From Lepas anatifera (lineage: Eukaryota; Arthropoda; Thecostraca; Lepadidae), in assembly GCA_034440635.1 (NCBI GenBank), contig JAOTON010000961.1, positions 372,001 to 436,000 of the forward strand: 64,000 bases of DNA. Reading direction: 5' to 3'. Both the position numbers and the translations under genes were made by a program. The notes below the pieces were generated by a model. That model searched no databases and had not been told where the DNA came from. It saw only the letters and a program-made list of their open reading frames with translations. Of the stretch, positions 25,622-36,740 are shown in pieces; positions within the stretch are counted from its first letter, which is position 1, and the number at the start of each line of letters is the position of its first letter.

Positions 25622-28412
25622 GCGTTACTGGTGTGGGGGTAAAGAGATCGAGCATAATCGGATCCAGGACATCAGCATGGGGGTAAGGGCTAAAGAGTTC
25701 GAGCATAGGCGGACCCAGGACATCAGTACAAGGGTGGGGCTAGGGAGTTAGAGCATAGGCGGATCCAGGACATCAGTACGAGGGTGGCGCTAGGGAGTTA
25801 GAGCATAGGCGGATCCAGGACATTAGTACGGGGATGGGGCTAAGAAGCTCGAGCATTAGCGGATTCAGGACATCAGTACGAGGTAGGACTCGGCAGTTCC
25901 AGCATAGGCGGATCCAGGACATCAGTAGGGGGGTAGGGGCTAAGGAGTTCGAGCATAGGCGGATCCAGGGCAGTACGGAGGTTGGGCTACGGAGTTCGAG
26001 CATAGGCGGAACCAGGACATCGGTACGAGGGTCGGGCTAGGGAGTTAGAGCATAGGCGGATCCAGGACATTAGTACGGGGATGGGGCTAAGCAGCTGAGC
26101 ATTAGCGGAATCAGGACATCAGTACGGGGTGAGACTCGGGAGTTCCAGCATAGGCGGATCCAGGACATCAGTAGGGGGGTAGGGGCTACGGAGTTCGAGC
26201 ATAGGCGGATCCAGGATATTAGTACGGGGATGGGGCTAAGGAGCTCGAGCAGAGGCGGATCTAGGACATCAGTACGGCGGTGGGGCTAAGAAGCTCGATC
26301 ATAAGCGGATTCAGCTGATCAGTACGGGGGTGGGGCTCGGGAGCTCGAGCATAGTCGGATCCAGGACATCAGTAGGGGGGTGGGGGCTAAGTAGTTCGAG
26401 CATAGGCGGATCCAGGGCAGTACAGAGGTGGGGCTACGAAGTTCGAGAGCAGGCGGATCCAGGACATCAGTAAGGGGGTGGGGTAAGGAGCTCGAGCATA
26501 GGCGGATCCAGGACATCAGTGGGGGGGGTAGGGGCTACGGAGTTCGAGCATAGGCGGATCCAAGACATCAGGAAGAAGGTGGGGTAAGGAGCTCGAGCAT
26601 AGGCGGATCCAGGACATCAGTAGGGGGTAGGGGCTAAGGAGTTCGCGCATATGCGGATCCAGGACATCAGTGCAGGGGTGTGGCTCCGGAGCCTGAGTAA
26701 AGGCGGATCCAGGACATCAGTACGGGGGTGGGGCTAAGGAGATCGAGCATAGGTGGATCCAGGACATCTGCACGGGGGTGGGGCTAAAGAGCTGGAGTAT
26801 AGGCGGATCCAGGACATCAGTATGGGTGTGGGGCTAAGGAGCTCGAGCAGAGGCGGATCCAGGGCATCAGTACGGGGGTGGGGCTAAGGGGTTCGAGTAT
26901 AGGCGGATAAAGGATATCAGTACAGAGGTGGGGCTAAGGAGCTCAAGCATAAGCGGATCCAGGACATCAGTGGGGGGGGTAGGGGCTACGGAGCTCGAGC
27001 ATAGGCGGATCCAGGACATCAGTAGAGGGGTAGGGGCTAAGGAGTTCGCGCATATGCGGATCCAGGACATCAGTACGGAGGTGGGGCTAAGAAGTTCGAG
27101 CATAGGCGGATCCAGGACATCAGTACGGGGGTGGGGCTAAGGAGCTCCAGCAAAGGCGGATCCAGGCCTCAGTACGGGGGTGGGGCTAAGGAGCTCGAGC
27201 ATAGGCGGATCCAGGACATCAGTACGGTGGTGGGGCTCGGGCGTTCCAGCATAGGCGGATCCAGGACATTAGTAGGGTGGTAGGGAATAAAGAGTTTGAG
27301 TATAGGCGAATCCAGGCCAGTACGGAGGTGGGGCTACGGAGTTCGAGCATAGGCAGATCCAGGACATCAGTTCGGGGGTGGGGCTAAGGAGCTCGAGCAT
27401 AGGCGGATCCCGGACATCAGTGCAGGGGTGTGGCTCCGGAGCCTGAGTAAAGGCGGATCCAGGACATCAGTACGGGGGTGGGGCTGAGGAGATCGAGCAT
27501 AGGTGGGTCCAGGACATCTGTACGGGGGTGGGGCTAAAGAGCTGGAGTATAGGCGGATCCAGGACATCAGTATGGGTGTGCGGCTAAGGAGCTCGAGCAG
27601 AGGCGGATCCAGGGCATCAGTACGGGGGTGGGGCTAAGGGGTTCGAGTATAGGCGGATAAAGGACATCAGTACAGAGGTGGGGCTAAGGAGCTCAAGCAT
27701 AAGCGGATCCAGGACATCAGCAGAGGGGTAGGGGCTAAAGAGTTCGGGCATAGGCGGATCCAGGACATCAGTACGGGGGGTGGGGCTAAGGAGCTCGAGC
27801 ATAAGCGGAGCCAGGATATCAGTACGGGGTTAGAGGCTAAGGGGTTTGAGCATAGGCGGATCCAGCATATCGGTACGGGGCTGGGGCTAGGAGATCCAGC
27901 ATAGGCGGATCCAGGACATCTGTACGGAGATGGGGCTAAGGAGCTCGAGCATAGGCGGATCCAGGACATCAGTATGGGTGTCGGGCTAAGGAACTCGAGC
28001 AGGGGCGGATCCAGGACATCAGTACGGGGCCGGGGCTAAGGGGCTCGAGTATAGGCGGATCAAAGACATCAGTACGGGGGTGGGGCTAAGGAGCTCGAGC
28101 ATAAGCGGATCCAGGACATCAAGAGGCTAAAGAGTTAAAACAGGTAGGGGCTAAAGAGTTAAAACATAAGCGGATCCTGGACATCAGTACGTGGGTGGGG
28201 CTCGGGAGCTCGAGCATAGGCTGATCCAGGACATCATTAGGGGTAGGGGCTAAGGAGTTCAAGCATAGGCGGGTCTAGGGCAGTATAGAGGTGGGGCTAC
28301 GGAGTTCGAGCATAGGCAGATCCAGGACATATGTAAGGGGTTCGGGTAAGGAGCTCGAGCATAGGCAGATCCAGGACATCAGTTCGGTGGTGGGGCTGAG
28401 GTCTCGAGCTGG
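25622..28412. repeat. 2.8-kb satellite of about 50-bp units resembling a hAT terminus
   Basis: About 56 diverged units start CATAGGCGGATCCAGGACAT, continue CAGTACGGGGGTGGGGCT and end AAGGAGCTCGAG. The first 16 bases equal the hAT-type end seen at 25589 and resemble those of nearby hAT elements. Units range from about 44 to 52 bp, and small blocks are duplicated (for example 26680-26990 and 27420-27710 share the same variant order). No coding capacity is inferred. Confidence 0.92.
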
Positions 28413-28763
28413 GGCATAACTCGGTAACAAATAGGCTGAATTTGGTGAAAATCTGCAGGTATGGGTGAAATACCGTCGGAAAACCCATCATATTTTATAT
28501 TGTATCTCCTTTCTTCTCGTCATGCCCAGTCTTTGCTTAACAAAACAAACATTATGCGTGTGTTTATTTATTTGATGATATGAACAGAGGGCAAGCGTGG
28601 TGCAGTATGCAGAGACATGCTAACTTAGGAAAACATGGGCCTAGACAGGGGATTGAATGGAGCCATAATGAGAACACAAAACCTAAAACTCCCACATTGC
28701 GTTGTTATAAGTATCAAACTGCTGAAAAAACTCGCCTGTCAATCGAACTCTTTGGCTAACGTA
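28413..28763. other. Spacer between satellite and repeat B
   Basis: No gene or RNA recognised; 350 bases of apparently unique sequence. Confidence 0.5.
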
Positions 28764-28822
28764 CATTGTCACCGGCTTCTCCTGCGCCAGAGCGGCACCT
28801 GCCGAGGCCGCAGGCCGAGGTT
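28764..28822 (+). repeat. Direct repeat flanking the B-C tandem, left copy
   Basis: CATTGTCACCGGCTTCTCCT through GCCGCAGGCCGAGGTT recurs at 31188-31246 with substitutions, bracketing repeat copies B and C. Confidence 0.7.
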
Positions 28823-28825
28823 GTT

Positions 28826-29916
28826 GTTGTTGTCAGAAGCCGGTGACGAACGAAGTAAGAATTGTTGTTGTTGTCTGTTCTGAGCGCTGGTATCAGAGAC
28901 CTAAAACTTTTGTGGATAGAAGGCACTTCCAAATGAATAGGCACCACGGTTGTCAATTTTCAAAATTTTCAAAATTTTGCCCAGAATTTTGCATTATGTG
29001 ATTTTTAACTTTTATTTTTCTATTTTTTGCTAATTCATCTAGACTCTTCAAACTTGCACCCTTTTACATCAGGGAAATTTGTAGTTCACACAAAAAGTTG
29101 GAAAGAAAAAGCTTTAAATTTAGGGCTCTAAATTAGCTTTTCAACTTTGCACCCTAAATTTGGCATAAAACTCATGGTCTAAACTACAGGCTCGAAATAT
29201 CTGAAGCTACAGCAGTTCAGGTTCTGAGTCAAATATCAACTTAAAGGCCGGTTTGTGCAGTACTGCACAAACACAGAAACAAAACAAAAACGGAAATTTA
29301 AGGGTCCTTTTTGGCCCATTCCGTGAAGGTCTGCATTTCCCAAAATAACATTCAAACGCTTATATCTTCCGATCTAATTGATAAAAATTAGTTCCCATTT
29401 CAGATAATAAGAGAGAATAGCCTCCTTTATTATATATTTAGAGATAACAACTTTCAGACTGAAACTGTTTATTTTATAGGCAAAAATAAAATATAAGTTT
29501 TTAAAATTTTTATTCTCAGCCCCCTGGTTTCCAGACCATGATAGCTACGGTATTGAACTTAACACGGCTGGATAGAAAACTTCGTTGCCGTCATTTTTCT
29601 CACTGATACCCCCACTTATCTCTTACGGCTTCCGCGCTATAAGCCGTAAAATGCATTTCACAGTGGTAATTTTATCAGTTCATTTTTTGCTTCACACCGG
29701 GGTTTAGGGTGGTTAGAGTCATTGGAGGGAAATGAAATTTTGCATGCAGCTAGGTAAGAGACATATGTCGACATTCCATCTGCATATATATCAATGAAAC
29801 ACCAAGTTACCTATACAAACATGCCGTTTCTCCACGCATCGTTGTAGCAAATCACCACGCGTCACCCCTGCGTCCACGTCGCGGCAACGCCGGCGATCGG
29901 CGCGGCCGTTTCTGTT
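28826..29916 (+). repeat. 1.05-kb dispersed repeat, copy B
   Basis: Same sequence as copy A with a few per cent differences judged by eye. The palindrome is at 29251-29272. Its left edge also keeps the GTCAGAAGCCGGTGACGAAC phrase found in the 72-bp units beside copy A, so that phrase belongs to the repeat unit. It is joined head to tail to copy C by a GTT microsatellite. Confidence 0.9.
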
Positions 29917-30965
29917 GTTGTTGTTGTTGGCGTCTGTCAGTCCTGAGAATTGATGTCAGAGCTCTGGAATTTTGTAGGGTGATAGCCCTTCTGCTCCAGA
30001 CACCCAAACTGAAGCCCCGAGTTGAAATCCAAAATAGTTTTTGAGAAATTTTGGCTCAAACTTTTTCTGTTTTATATTTTTCTAATTTTTACTTCTTAAG
30101 TTACGAACTTGAAATTTATGTCCTTTTCAATGGATAACAAGGGCCAGCTAGGGGGAAAAAATTGAGCTGATCCAACAATATTTATTGCGCGAAAACGCGG
30201 CATTTCTCACGCGCGCAAAAAACCTGCTAAAAGTTGATGGCCGACTTGTGCGCTCGAAATGTCAGAAGGCAGGCCTCAGTTAGCTGAAAGGCAGTTACCT
30301 AGGGGTAGCTAGGCAAATTTTGTAGTGCTTAGGCATAGTTTTGAGTGCAAAACGTAAAATTTTGACCTACTTTTTACAGTTCTTCCGGAAGACTGAATTT
30401 TGGTTCATTTCATTTCAACGTTAATATCTCACAATCTAATTGACCGATTTGAGTTTCCATTTCAAATAATGAAAGAACATTGCTTCCGCCTGATAATATT
30501 TGGAGATGGAAATTGTGAATGTGAAATTCTTTGTTTTATAGGCATAAATAGAAATTGAGTCAAAAACTTTTTTATTTGCATCTTCCTGGCTCCAAGCTCA
30601 TGTCACTCACAAACTCAGAACTGACATGGCTGAATAGGAAAGTTACTTGCGGTCATTTCGCCTACTTATACTACCCACCTATCTCTAATGGCTTTCGAGT
30701 AATTAGTCCAAAATGTATTACAAGATGCTAAATTTCTCGGACCACCTTTGCTTCTCACCATGGTTTCAAGTCCTTAAAATGGATGGAAGTGGAAGAAATT
30801 TGGCATGAAGCTAGCTTAAGATCCTAGCTCGACGATACAAGTAATTTCAGCCCAAAAGAATGCTTGGTTCGTCTTCTAGAAGCACCTTTATATCGTGCCT
30901 TTTCGGGACAAGCACAGCACCCGGCGCCAGCGGCCCGGCATATTCGGCGGAGTTGTACCAGCCAG
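29917..30965 (+). repeat. 1.05-kb dispersed repeat, diverged copy C
   Basis: It follows copy B directly and retains the same order of landmarks in diverged form: CTGTCAGTCCTGAGAATTG at the start, GACATGGCTGAATAGGAAA and ATTTGGCATGAAGCTAG further on. The 22-bp palindrome and the TTACGGCTT hairpin of A and B have been lost. This is an older member of the family. Confidence 0.75.
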
Positions 30966-31017
30966 TGACCTCCTGACGGGTCACAGCTGTTCAGCTAGTG
31001 GGAGGGTGAGTGGTGTG

Positions 31018-31090
31018 GCACGGTGGTCTAGTGGTTAGAGGCCCTGGCTCTTGATCAGGTAGGTCCGGTTCGAATCCGGGGGTGACCACG
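31018..31090 (+). pseudogene. tRNA-like sequence (pol III A and B boxes)
   Basis: TGGTCTAGTGG (31024-31034, A box) and GGTTCGAATCC (31067-31077, B box) have tRNA spacing. The anticodon arm CCTGG-CTCTTGA-TCAGG pairs and would read CTT (Lys), and the T arm pairs. The 5' and 3' acceptor strands do not pair, so a functional tRNA is unlikely. The D-region resembles tRNA-Glu. Best read as a tRNA pseudogene or SINE head. Confidence 0.6.
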
Positions 31091-31187
31091 TACTCTTTAT
31101 TGGTTATTTCAAAGAAAAGAATGATAAAACTGACTTGCAGGCGTATGAAGAGATACATTAAGAACGAAATATGGTTTGCTTTCGGCA

Positions 31188-31246
31188 CATTGTCATGCGG
31201 CTCTCCTGCGCCGGTGGGGCGTTAGCCCAGGCCGCAGGCCGAGGTT
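31188..31246 (+). repeat. Direct repeat flanking the B-C tandem, right copy
   Basis: It matches 28764-28822 (CATTGTCATGCGGCTCTCCT through GGCCGCAGGCCGAGGTT). Together they bracket 2.4 kb containing copies B and C and the tRNA-like sequence. Confidence 0.7.
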
Positions 31247-31325
31247 TTGGTATGCCCGCGCCCGTCAAAAAAAAAGAAATCAAATGGTTATTTAACTTCT
31301 GATTTGCGAGCGAGGACGAAATTTA

Positions 31326-31380
31326 CAGCTTTGCCACATATAGCTTCTCCAGCTGCAGTACCTTAAAACTCCTGTGCTAA
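31326..31380 (+). mobile_element. LINE 3' tail fragment
   Basis: CACATATAGCTTCTCCAGCT then CCTTAAAACTCC matches the 3' end of the LINE at 21101-21565. Only the tail survives. Confidence 0.55.
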
Positions 31381-32953
31381 ATATGCCTCTTAATGGAGGC
31401 TAAATTGTGTTCGTGATACTTTTGTTGTTGATCATTTTGTCATTCTCTTCCGTGGCTCTCCCCACCTATCCAATGCTGCCTTGCAGTTCTGTGCGGAGCA
31501 AACGTTGAAGCTCGATGCTGGGTCCGGCCCCGTCACCAGCGCACCCCGCTGTCGGGGATTTACATAGGGCGGGGGTTCCCGACCAACTCCAGTGGTAAAT
31601 TCCAGTGGCGCCGGTGTGGAGGCCGCCCTGCTGGGTACCAGTTCACCTGCCCTGCCTCGGTCTCGTACTCTGCCGCACCGCCGCCGGGCGTGTACTGCCG
31701 CCTTATATAATTGTTATTTCTTTCACCTCAGCGACAAAAGTTTGCTGAGAAGAGGCACAACTGGTACGTGCGGTGGTTTGCTGTCACGGAAGACGATCTA
31801 GAACGAGTGGAACTCACGGTCTGCTGTATGAACAGAAAGTCAGGAGGAGTTGCGATTGGATTGGAGGAAGGCCAGGTCCCGGAATGTGTACTATGTTCAA
31901 ATTGCGTTCTACAGGCCAGAAACCGGCCCTGTGACACAAATATGGCGGTCGTATCCAGGAAAGGAGTCGGTGACCAGCCCATCGCCGCATTCTGTGGGGC
32001 CCTGCGATTCAACACTTGGTACGGCAGTCCAAACAGACTGAAGGCCAAGGTGGCTGCAACTACCACCCCTGCGGCTGCAGCGTAAGCTGGCGGCTTCTGT
32101 CGCGGTACCTGGAATCGACCTGAAGCGTAAGCTGGCGAACCGGCCTGGCTTCCCGCAGTGGCTGGGCTGTGTCGTGGTCGCCTCCCGGGCCGGGCAGGCG
32201 TGCCGGCCCGCCGATATCGTACCTGTTCAGAACAGATCCAAACAGCGTGACTCCCCCGTGTATACCGCGTCCCGCTGTGCGACGTCACATTGCGCCGGCA
32301 TTGGTAAATACCCCCGCCGGATGGGAGCTATTCACGGTGGCGTTTGTCGGGCCGTGTTGCAACGAGCAGCTCGTGCCGCTGTGACTCATCGGGCATTTCG
32401 GCCTGGTTCGAGAGACCTGCAGCGCCACCTGAGCCCGTGCTGGCCGGTGTGTTGAATGGCAGGCCAGCTCTATATTTGGTTAAGGAAGTTGAGCAATGAA
32501 TGCACCATTGTTTCAAATACCGGAAAACGCCGGTTGGAAGCCGTGTGCTCTCGTTACGTCGGGCACGCCCTCTCAGCTGGCAGCCAACTGGCACAGATTG
32601 AACGTGGTCTTCGGAGTGAGTTCTCAAAGTTCAGATTCGGTATGTGCGAACTTCGGAATTTTGTACTGAAGCTAGAGTGACGAAATGCCAATACGACGGT
32701 GATCCTATTTCATTGCGGTTAATGGCTCGCTACCTTCAGCAGGCTTTCTGACAACTTTTTAATATTTTGGGTCCATAATTAGATCCAAATGGCCTGTATT
32801 CAGAATTAAACAACATTAGCCCCGTTTTGCATTAGCACTCCGCATTGATAAAGGCCTCGCCCTGTTATGGGTATGTTCAGATGTTGCATTGGCTCGGGAT
32901 GGAAAACCTGTTGGCGTGTCATGTCCAAAGGTATCATTTTACCTTTTGGGAAG
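31381..32953. other. Unassigned GC-rich intronic sequence
   Basis: Open frames of up to 186 codons overlap on both strands around 31700-32290, but none shows a recognisable domain or a convincing splice-bounded exon. High GC alone may explain the open frames. Confidence 0.45.
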
Positions 32954-33241
32954 CAGGGGCGTAGCCAAGGGGACGCGGCAGGGACAGCCGCCCCCCCCAC
33001 CCTTCTGAGGGCCCGATGGGCCCCCCGAGGACACGAGCCGCGCGAAGCGCGGCTCGCCCGCACTATGCTCTATGGCAAAATTGTGCATTTTATACCAGAC
33101 AGGACCCTCTTTAAGCCCTCTTCAGCACTCTATTCTGTAACAAGGAGGGCCCTTTTACCCATCAGGGCCCTTTTGCCGCTGTCGCAGGGGCCCTTTTCGG
33201 GGTGCCGCCCCTCCCTGAGCGAAATCCTGGCTACGCCCCTG
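32954..33241. mobile_element. Non-autonomous hAT element (CAGGGGCGTAGCC family), copy 2
   Basis: Ends CAGGGGCGTAGCC and GGCTACGCCCCTG; target duplication ttgggaag on the left and gtgggaag on the right (7 of 8). Opposite orientation to copy 1 and clearly similar along its length. Confidence 0.9.
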
Positions 33242-34167
33242 GTGGGAAGCCTATTCCGCCTGTCAGACCCAGTGTATGTGTTGTGCGTCGCCGTCTTCTG
33301 GTAGCTGTCATTTGACCTGGGGTTTGAGATGACCTTTGCGCGGCGTCGAGGCGGTAGGGCTGCCAGTTGGCGCAGCTTCTGCCAAGGCCTACCGTCATCG
33401 GCGGCCGAATGTGAGAAGTGATCATGCTCAGGTGGTGCCCTTCGCAAGATTCCAGCGGCTTTTGTTTTGCTGAGATACTGATATTCATCTTGGGCGGCGG
33501 TGTCATGTCGAGTCACCCTAATAAGTGTAGGCAGGGGCGTAGGAACCGGTTGAAAAGTGGGGGGGCCAACCCCAAAGGGGGCCCAGCTCAAGGGGCCCCC
33601 AGCCCAAGGGGCCCATAATTATGAGCAGTTTTAAAACTGTTCATTTGGTGTCGATAATACACGCATACACACCGGCCTACACTAGGTATTTCCATACATT
33701 ACGTGTTATTTACGTCTTTTCAACAGTTCCCTCGCATCGAATAGCTCTGTGGTGATATTTTTTCACTTCGTAGTGGAAGACGGCCTGTAGACGGCTCTTC
33801 ACGCCGGTTGATGACCGAGGGACGGCTGCTGCTCGGCTTGTGGTGCGGGTTGCGTGTCCGAATTAGCGCTCTGTGTTGGGAGCGGTCTGGGCCAGAATTT
33901 GATTGGGTCCCGTTTTCGGGGTCCATCTGGGAGCATTCGGGTAGTAGGTGGCTTGGCCTTTTTCATAAGCGCTTTCGGTCCAGGGGTTTGCAGAGGGCAT
34001 ACGCCAAAACTGGACTTTCCCAGACAAGCTGTCGTGCCCGCCCGGGTTTTCGTTGTATATTGCAGTTGCTGATATTTGCATATGCGTTGCAGCGGTCCAC
34101 CACAGAACAGTGGAGGGCCAGTGGCTCCCCTGGCCCGCCACTCTCCCGTTTCCTATGCCTATGCCGC

Positions 34168-36600
34168 TCAGAAGCCGCCAAGTCATCATAGAGGCCCCCA
34201 GTGCCCAAACCATGGCTCAGGAACCGAATTAGTCAGCTCTGGGGGCCCCAAATCTGCTCATGGGCTAAGGGACCGACTCATGGGACCACCTTATTAAGGG
34301 ACCCCACATAAGCACAGGGCCCTAAAGCTCCAAACAGGGCGTTCCAGATTGTCTCAGGAAGCCAGGCTAGCTTAGGGGCCCGGCTCAGCTCAGGGCCCCC
34401 AGTTTGGCTTATATAGGGTCTCAGAACAGCTCAAGGGACCCGTTAAAGCCTACGGATCCCAGCTCAATGACCCTAGCAGAGTCCAAGGGGGCTAGACCAG
34501 CTGGGGACCCCAGTTCAGCACAGGGGCCACATATTAGCTGTGGGAGACAAGCTCAGCTCAGGGGCCCAGGTCGGCTGATATAGAGTATCAAACCAGCTCA
34601 ATGGGCCATTCAAGGTATCGGCCACCAGCTTAGCTCAGGGACGCTAGAACTGTGCAGGGCTCCAGACCAACTCAGAGGCCTCATATAAGCACAGGGGCCC
34701 CAGCTTAGCTTAGGGCTCGAATTAGCTGTGGGGCCCAGCACAGCTCAGGGCCCCAAGTTGGCTGATATAGGGTCTCAGAACAGCTCAATCGACCAACTCA
34801 AGCTCATGGCCCCCAGCTTAGCTCAGCGGGTCCTATAATTGGGCATGGGGCGCCAGATTAGCTCAGGGCTGCTCAGTTCAGCAGAGGGGGCTCATATTAA
34901 TTTAGAGCCCAAAACTAGCTTTGGCGGCCTAGTTCAGCTCAGGGACCCCAGGTCGGCTGGTGTAGAGCTCAAAAAGCTCAAGAGGCCCATTCTAGCTCAT
35001 CGCCCTTAGCTCAGTTCAGCGAACTAAATAACAGCGCAGGTGCCCCAGACCAGCTCAGGGGCTGTTCAGTTCATCACAGGGCGCCTGAGATTAGCTAAGG
35101 GCCCAAATTAGCTTTTAGGGGTCTAGATAAGCTCAGGTCCCAAGTCGGCTGATGTACTGTCTCAGAATAGCTCAACGGTTCCAGCTCAGTGACTCTAAAA
35201 GTATTCAGGGATCCCAGACCATCTCGGGGTCCCCAGTTCAGCACAGCGAGCCCCAGATTAGCTCAGATGACCAGATCAGCTTAGGAGCCCGTTTCAGCTA
35301 AGGGGCCCCAGTTCGGTCTATATAGCGTCTCAGAACAGCTTAAGAAGGCCACTTTAAACTCATGGCCCCCAGCTCAGCTCAGGGGCCGTATAAGTGAGCC
35401 CCAGATAAGCTCAGGATTCCCAGTTTAGCTCTGAGGCCCTCCTAAGACCAACACTTAGCGGCACTCGTGAGGCTAATTTTCGGCCCTCCCCAATTAGCTG
35501 TCAGGGCCCCTGGGCCTTATTACCGGGGACTCTTAGACCAAAACTGAGGGGCCCTGAGTATAGCTCGGAGCTCCTAAGACAAATTCTCGGCAGCACCTCT
35601 GAGACTACCTACCGGACCCCCAGATTTGCTTCGGTGGCCCCAGACATAGAGTCTCGGGGCATCCAGGTCAGATCTTGGGGTCCCCTAAGACTGACTTTCG
35701 TGGGACCCTGGGACTGACTCCCGATAGCAATCTGAGACTAACACTGGGGCACCCCTGAGACTAACACTCGGGTGTCCCTGAGACTGAGCAATTGGTGCTT
35801 CTGAGACCTACTCTAGGAGGCCCCAGATTAGCCCTCAGGGTCTAAGGCCAACTTGGAGCCCGTGAGACCAAAACTCGGGAGAACTTCTTGTGATTACTCT
35901 CAAAGCCCCGAAATTAGCTTTGGATGCCCCTGAGACTAACTTCGGGGGTGGAGGGGCCTCTGAGACTAGCTTTTGAGCGCTCCCCGAGGCTGATTCTTGG
36001 GGCCCCTTAGACAAAAACTTGGGGGGACAACCTGAGGCCAATTCTCGAGGGCATCCAAGATCACCTCTCCGCGGCCCTCTGAGACCGTCACTCTGCTGCA
36101 CAAATGAGACTAACTCTCGGGACTCCAGATGATCACTCGGGGCCCCTGAAAGTAAATATTGTCTCCTGGAGAGGCACCCCTGAGACTATGAGGGGGCCCC
36201 TGAAACCAGCACTTGGCGGCACTCATGACACTAATTCTCGGGCCCCATATTAGCTTTCGGGGCCCTTGGAAAGCCCCTTAGACCAACACTGGATCATAGG
36301 TCATATGGCGCCCATGAGAGCATCATGAAATCCCACGGTTCTGGCTGGGACGTAGGCTTCTGGACGGAAATGGAACACGATGTTCGATTGGTTGTAGGCT
36401 ATCTCTAGCGTTAGGATTAGTTGGGGCTGCTGGGCATAAACCAGCTCGAGGGACCTTAGGTTATCCCAAGGAGCCCCAAGTTAGCTCATATGACATCAGA
36501 GTTTAATTCAGGCCCCTGAACAGCTCAGGGGCCCCAGGCCGACTCATAAGACCTCAGATCAGCTCAGGAGTTCAGGCCAGCTTTATAAGGGTTTTCCGAG
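34168..36600. repeat. Decayed tandem array inside the hAT element
   Basis: The left two thirds repeat GGCCCCAG-TTAGCTCAGG-like phrases with a longer period: a GGCTGATATAGGGTCTCAGA landmark recurs at about 34408, 34570, 34757, 34954, 35146 and 35313, roughly every 160-200 bp. From about 35440 to 36290 a different phrase, GAGACTAACTCTCGGGGCCC, takes over. Units are strongly diverged, so the array is old. Confidence 0.75.
36314..36424 (+). repeat. 110-bp module shared with another hAT element
   Basis: ATGAGAGCATCATG, then CTGGCTGG and GATTGGTTGTAGGCTAT, recurs at 41740-41850 inside the hAT at 40730-42954. Confidence 0.6.
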
Positions 36601-36740
36601 CAAGCTATACGGTCCGTTTGGGTTTCTTGTTTTATGTTACAGTTGCTGGTATTTTCATATCAATACCACTTTTCTGTGGGGGCCCCACAGAAAACTGGCC
36701 AGTGCCCCCTGGCCCCCGGTTTCTCGCCTATGAGTGTAGG

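Larger units (their letters stand above)
33532..36732. mobile_element. 3.2-kb hAT element with an internal tandem array
   Basis: The left end CAGGGGCGTAGGAACCGG pairs with the right end CCCGGTTTCTCGCCTATG. The flanks are a perfect 8-bp target duplication, agtgtagg at 33524-33531 and 36733-36740. No transposase frame is visible. About 100-130 bp of the right terminus is present twice: at about 34040-34167, where it ends CGTTTCCTATGCCTATG, and again at 36630-36732. The tandem array lies between the two copies. Confidence 0.88.

Noticed and set aside
25622..28412. Regularly spaced repeats as a CRISPR-like array
   Set aside because: Units are contiguous and diverged without unique spacers, and the context is a eukaryotic genome.
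24001..29916. Copies A and B as LTRs of one retrotransposon
   Set aside because: The interval holds only a hAT remnant and satellite; no primer-binding site, gag or pol was seen and copy C is a tandem member.
31728..32288. 186-codon - strand ORF with a hydrophobic stretch
   Set aside because: GC-rich region open in several frames on both strands; no recognised family and an equally long + strand frame.
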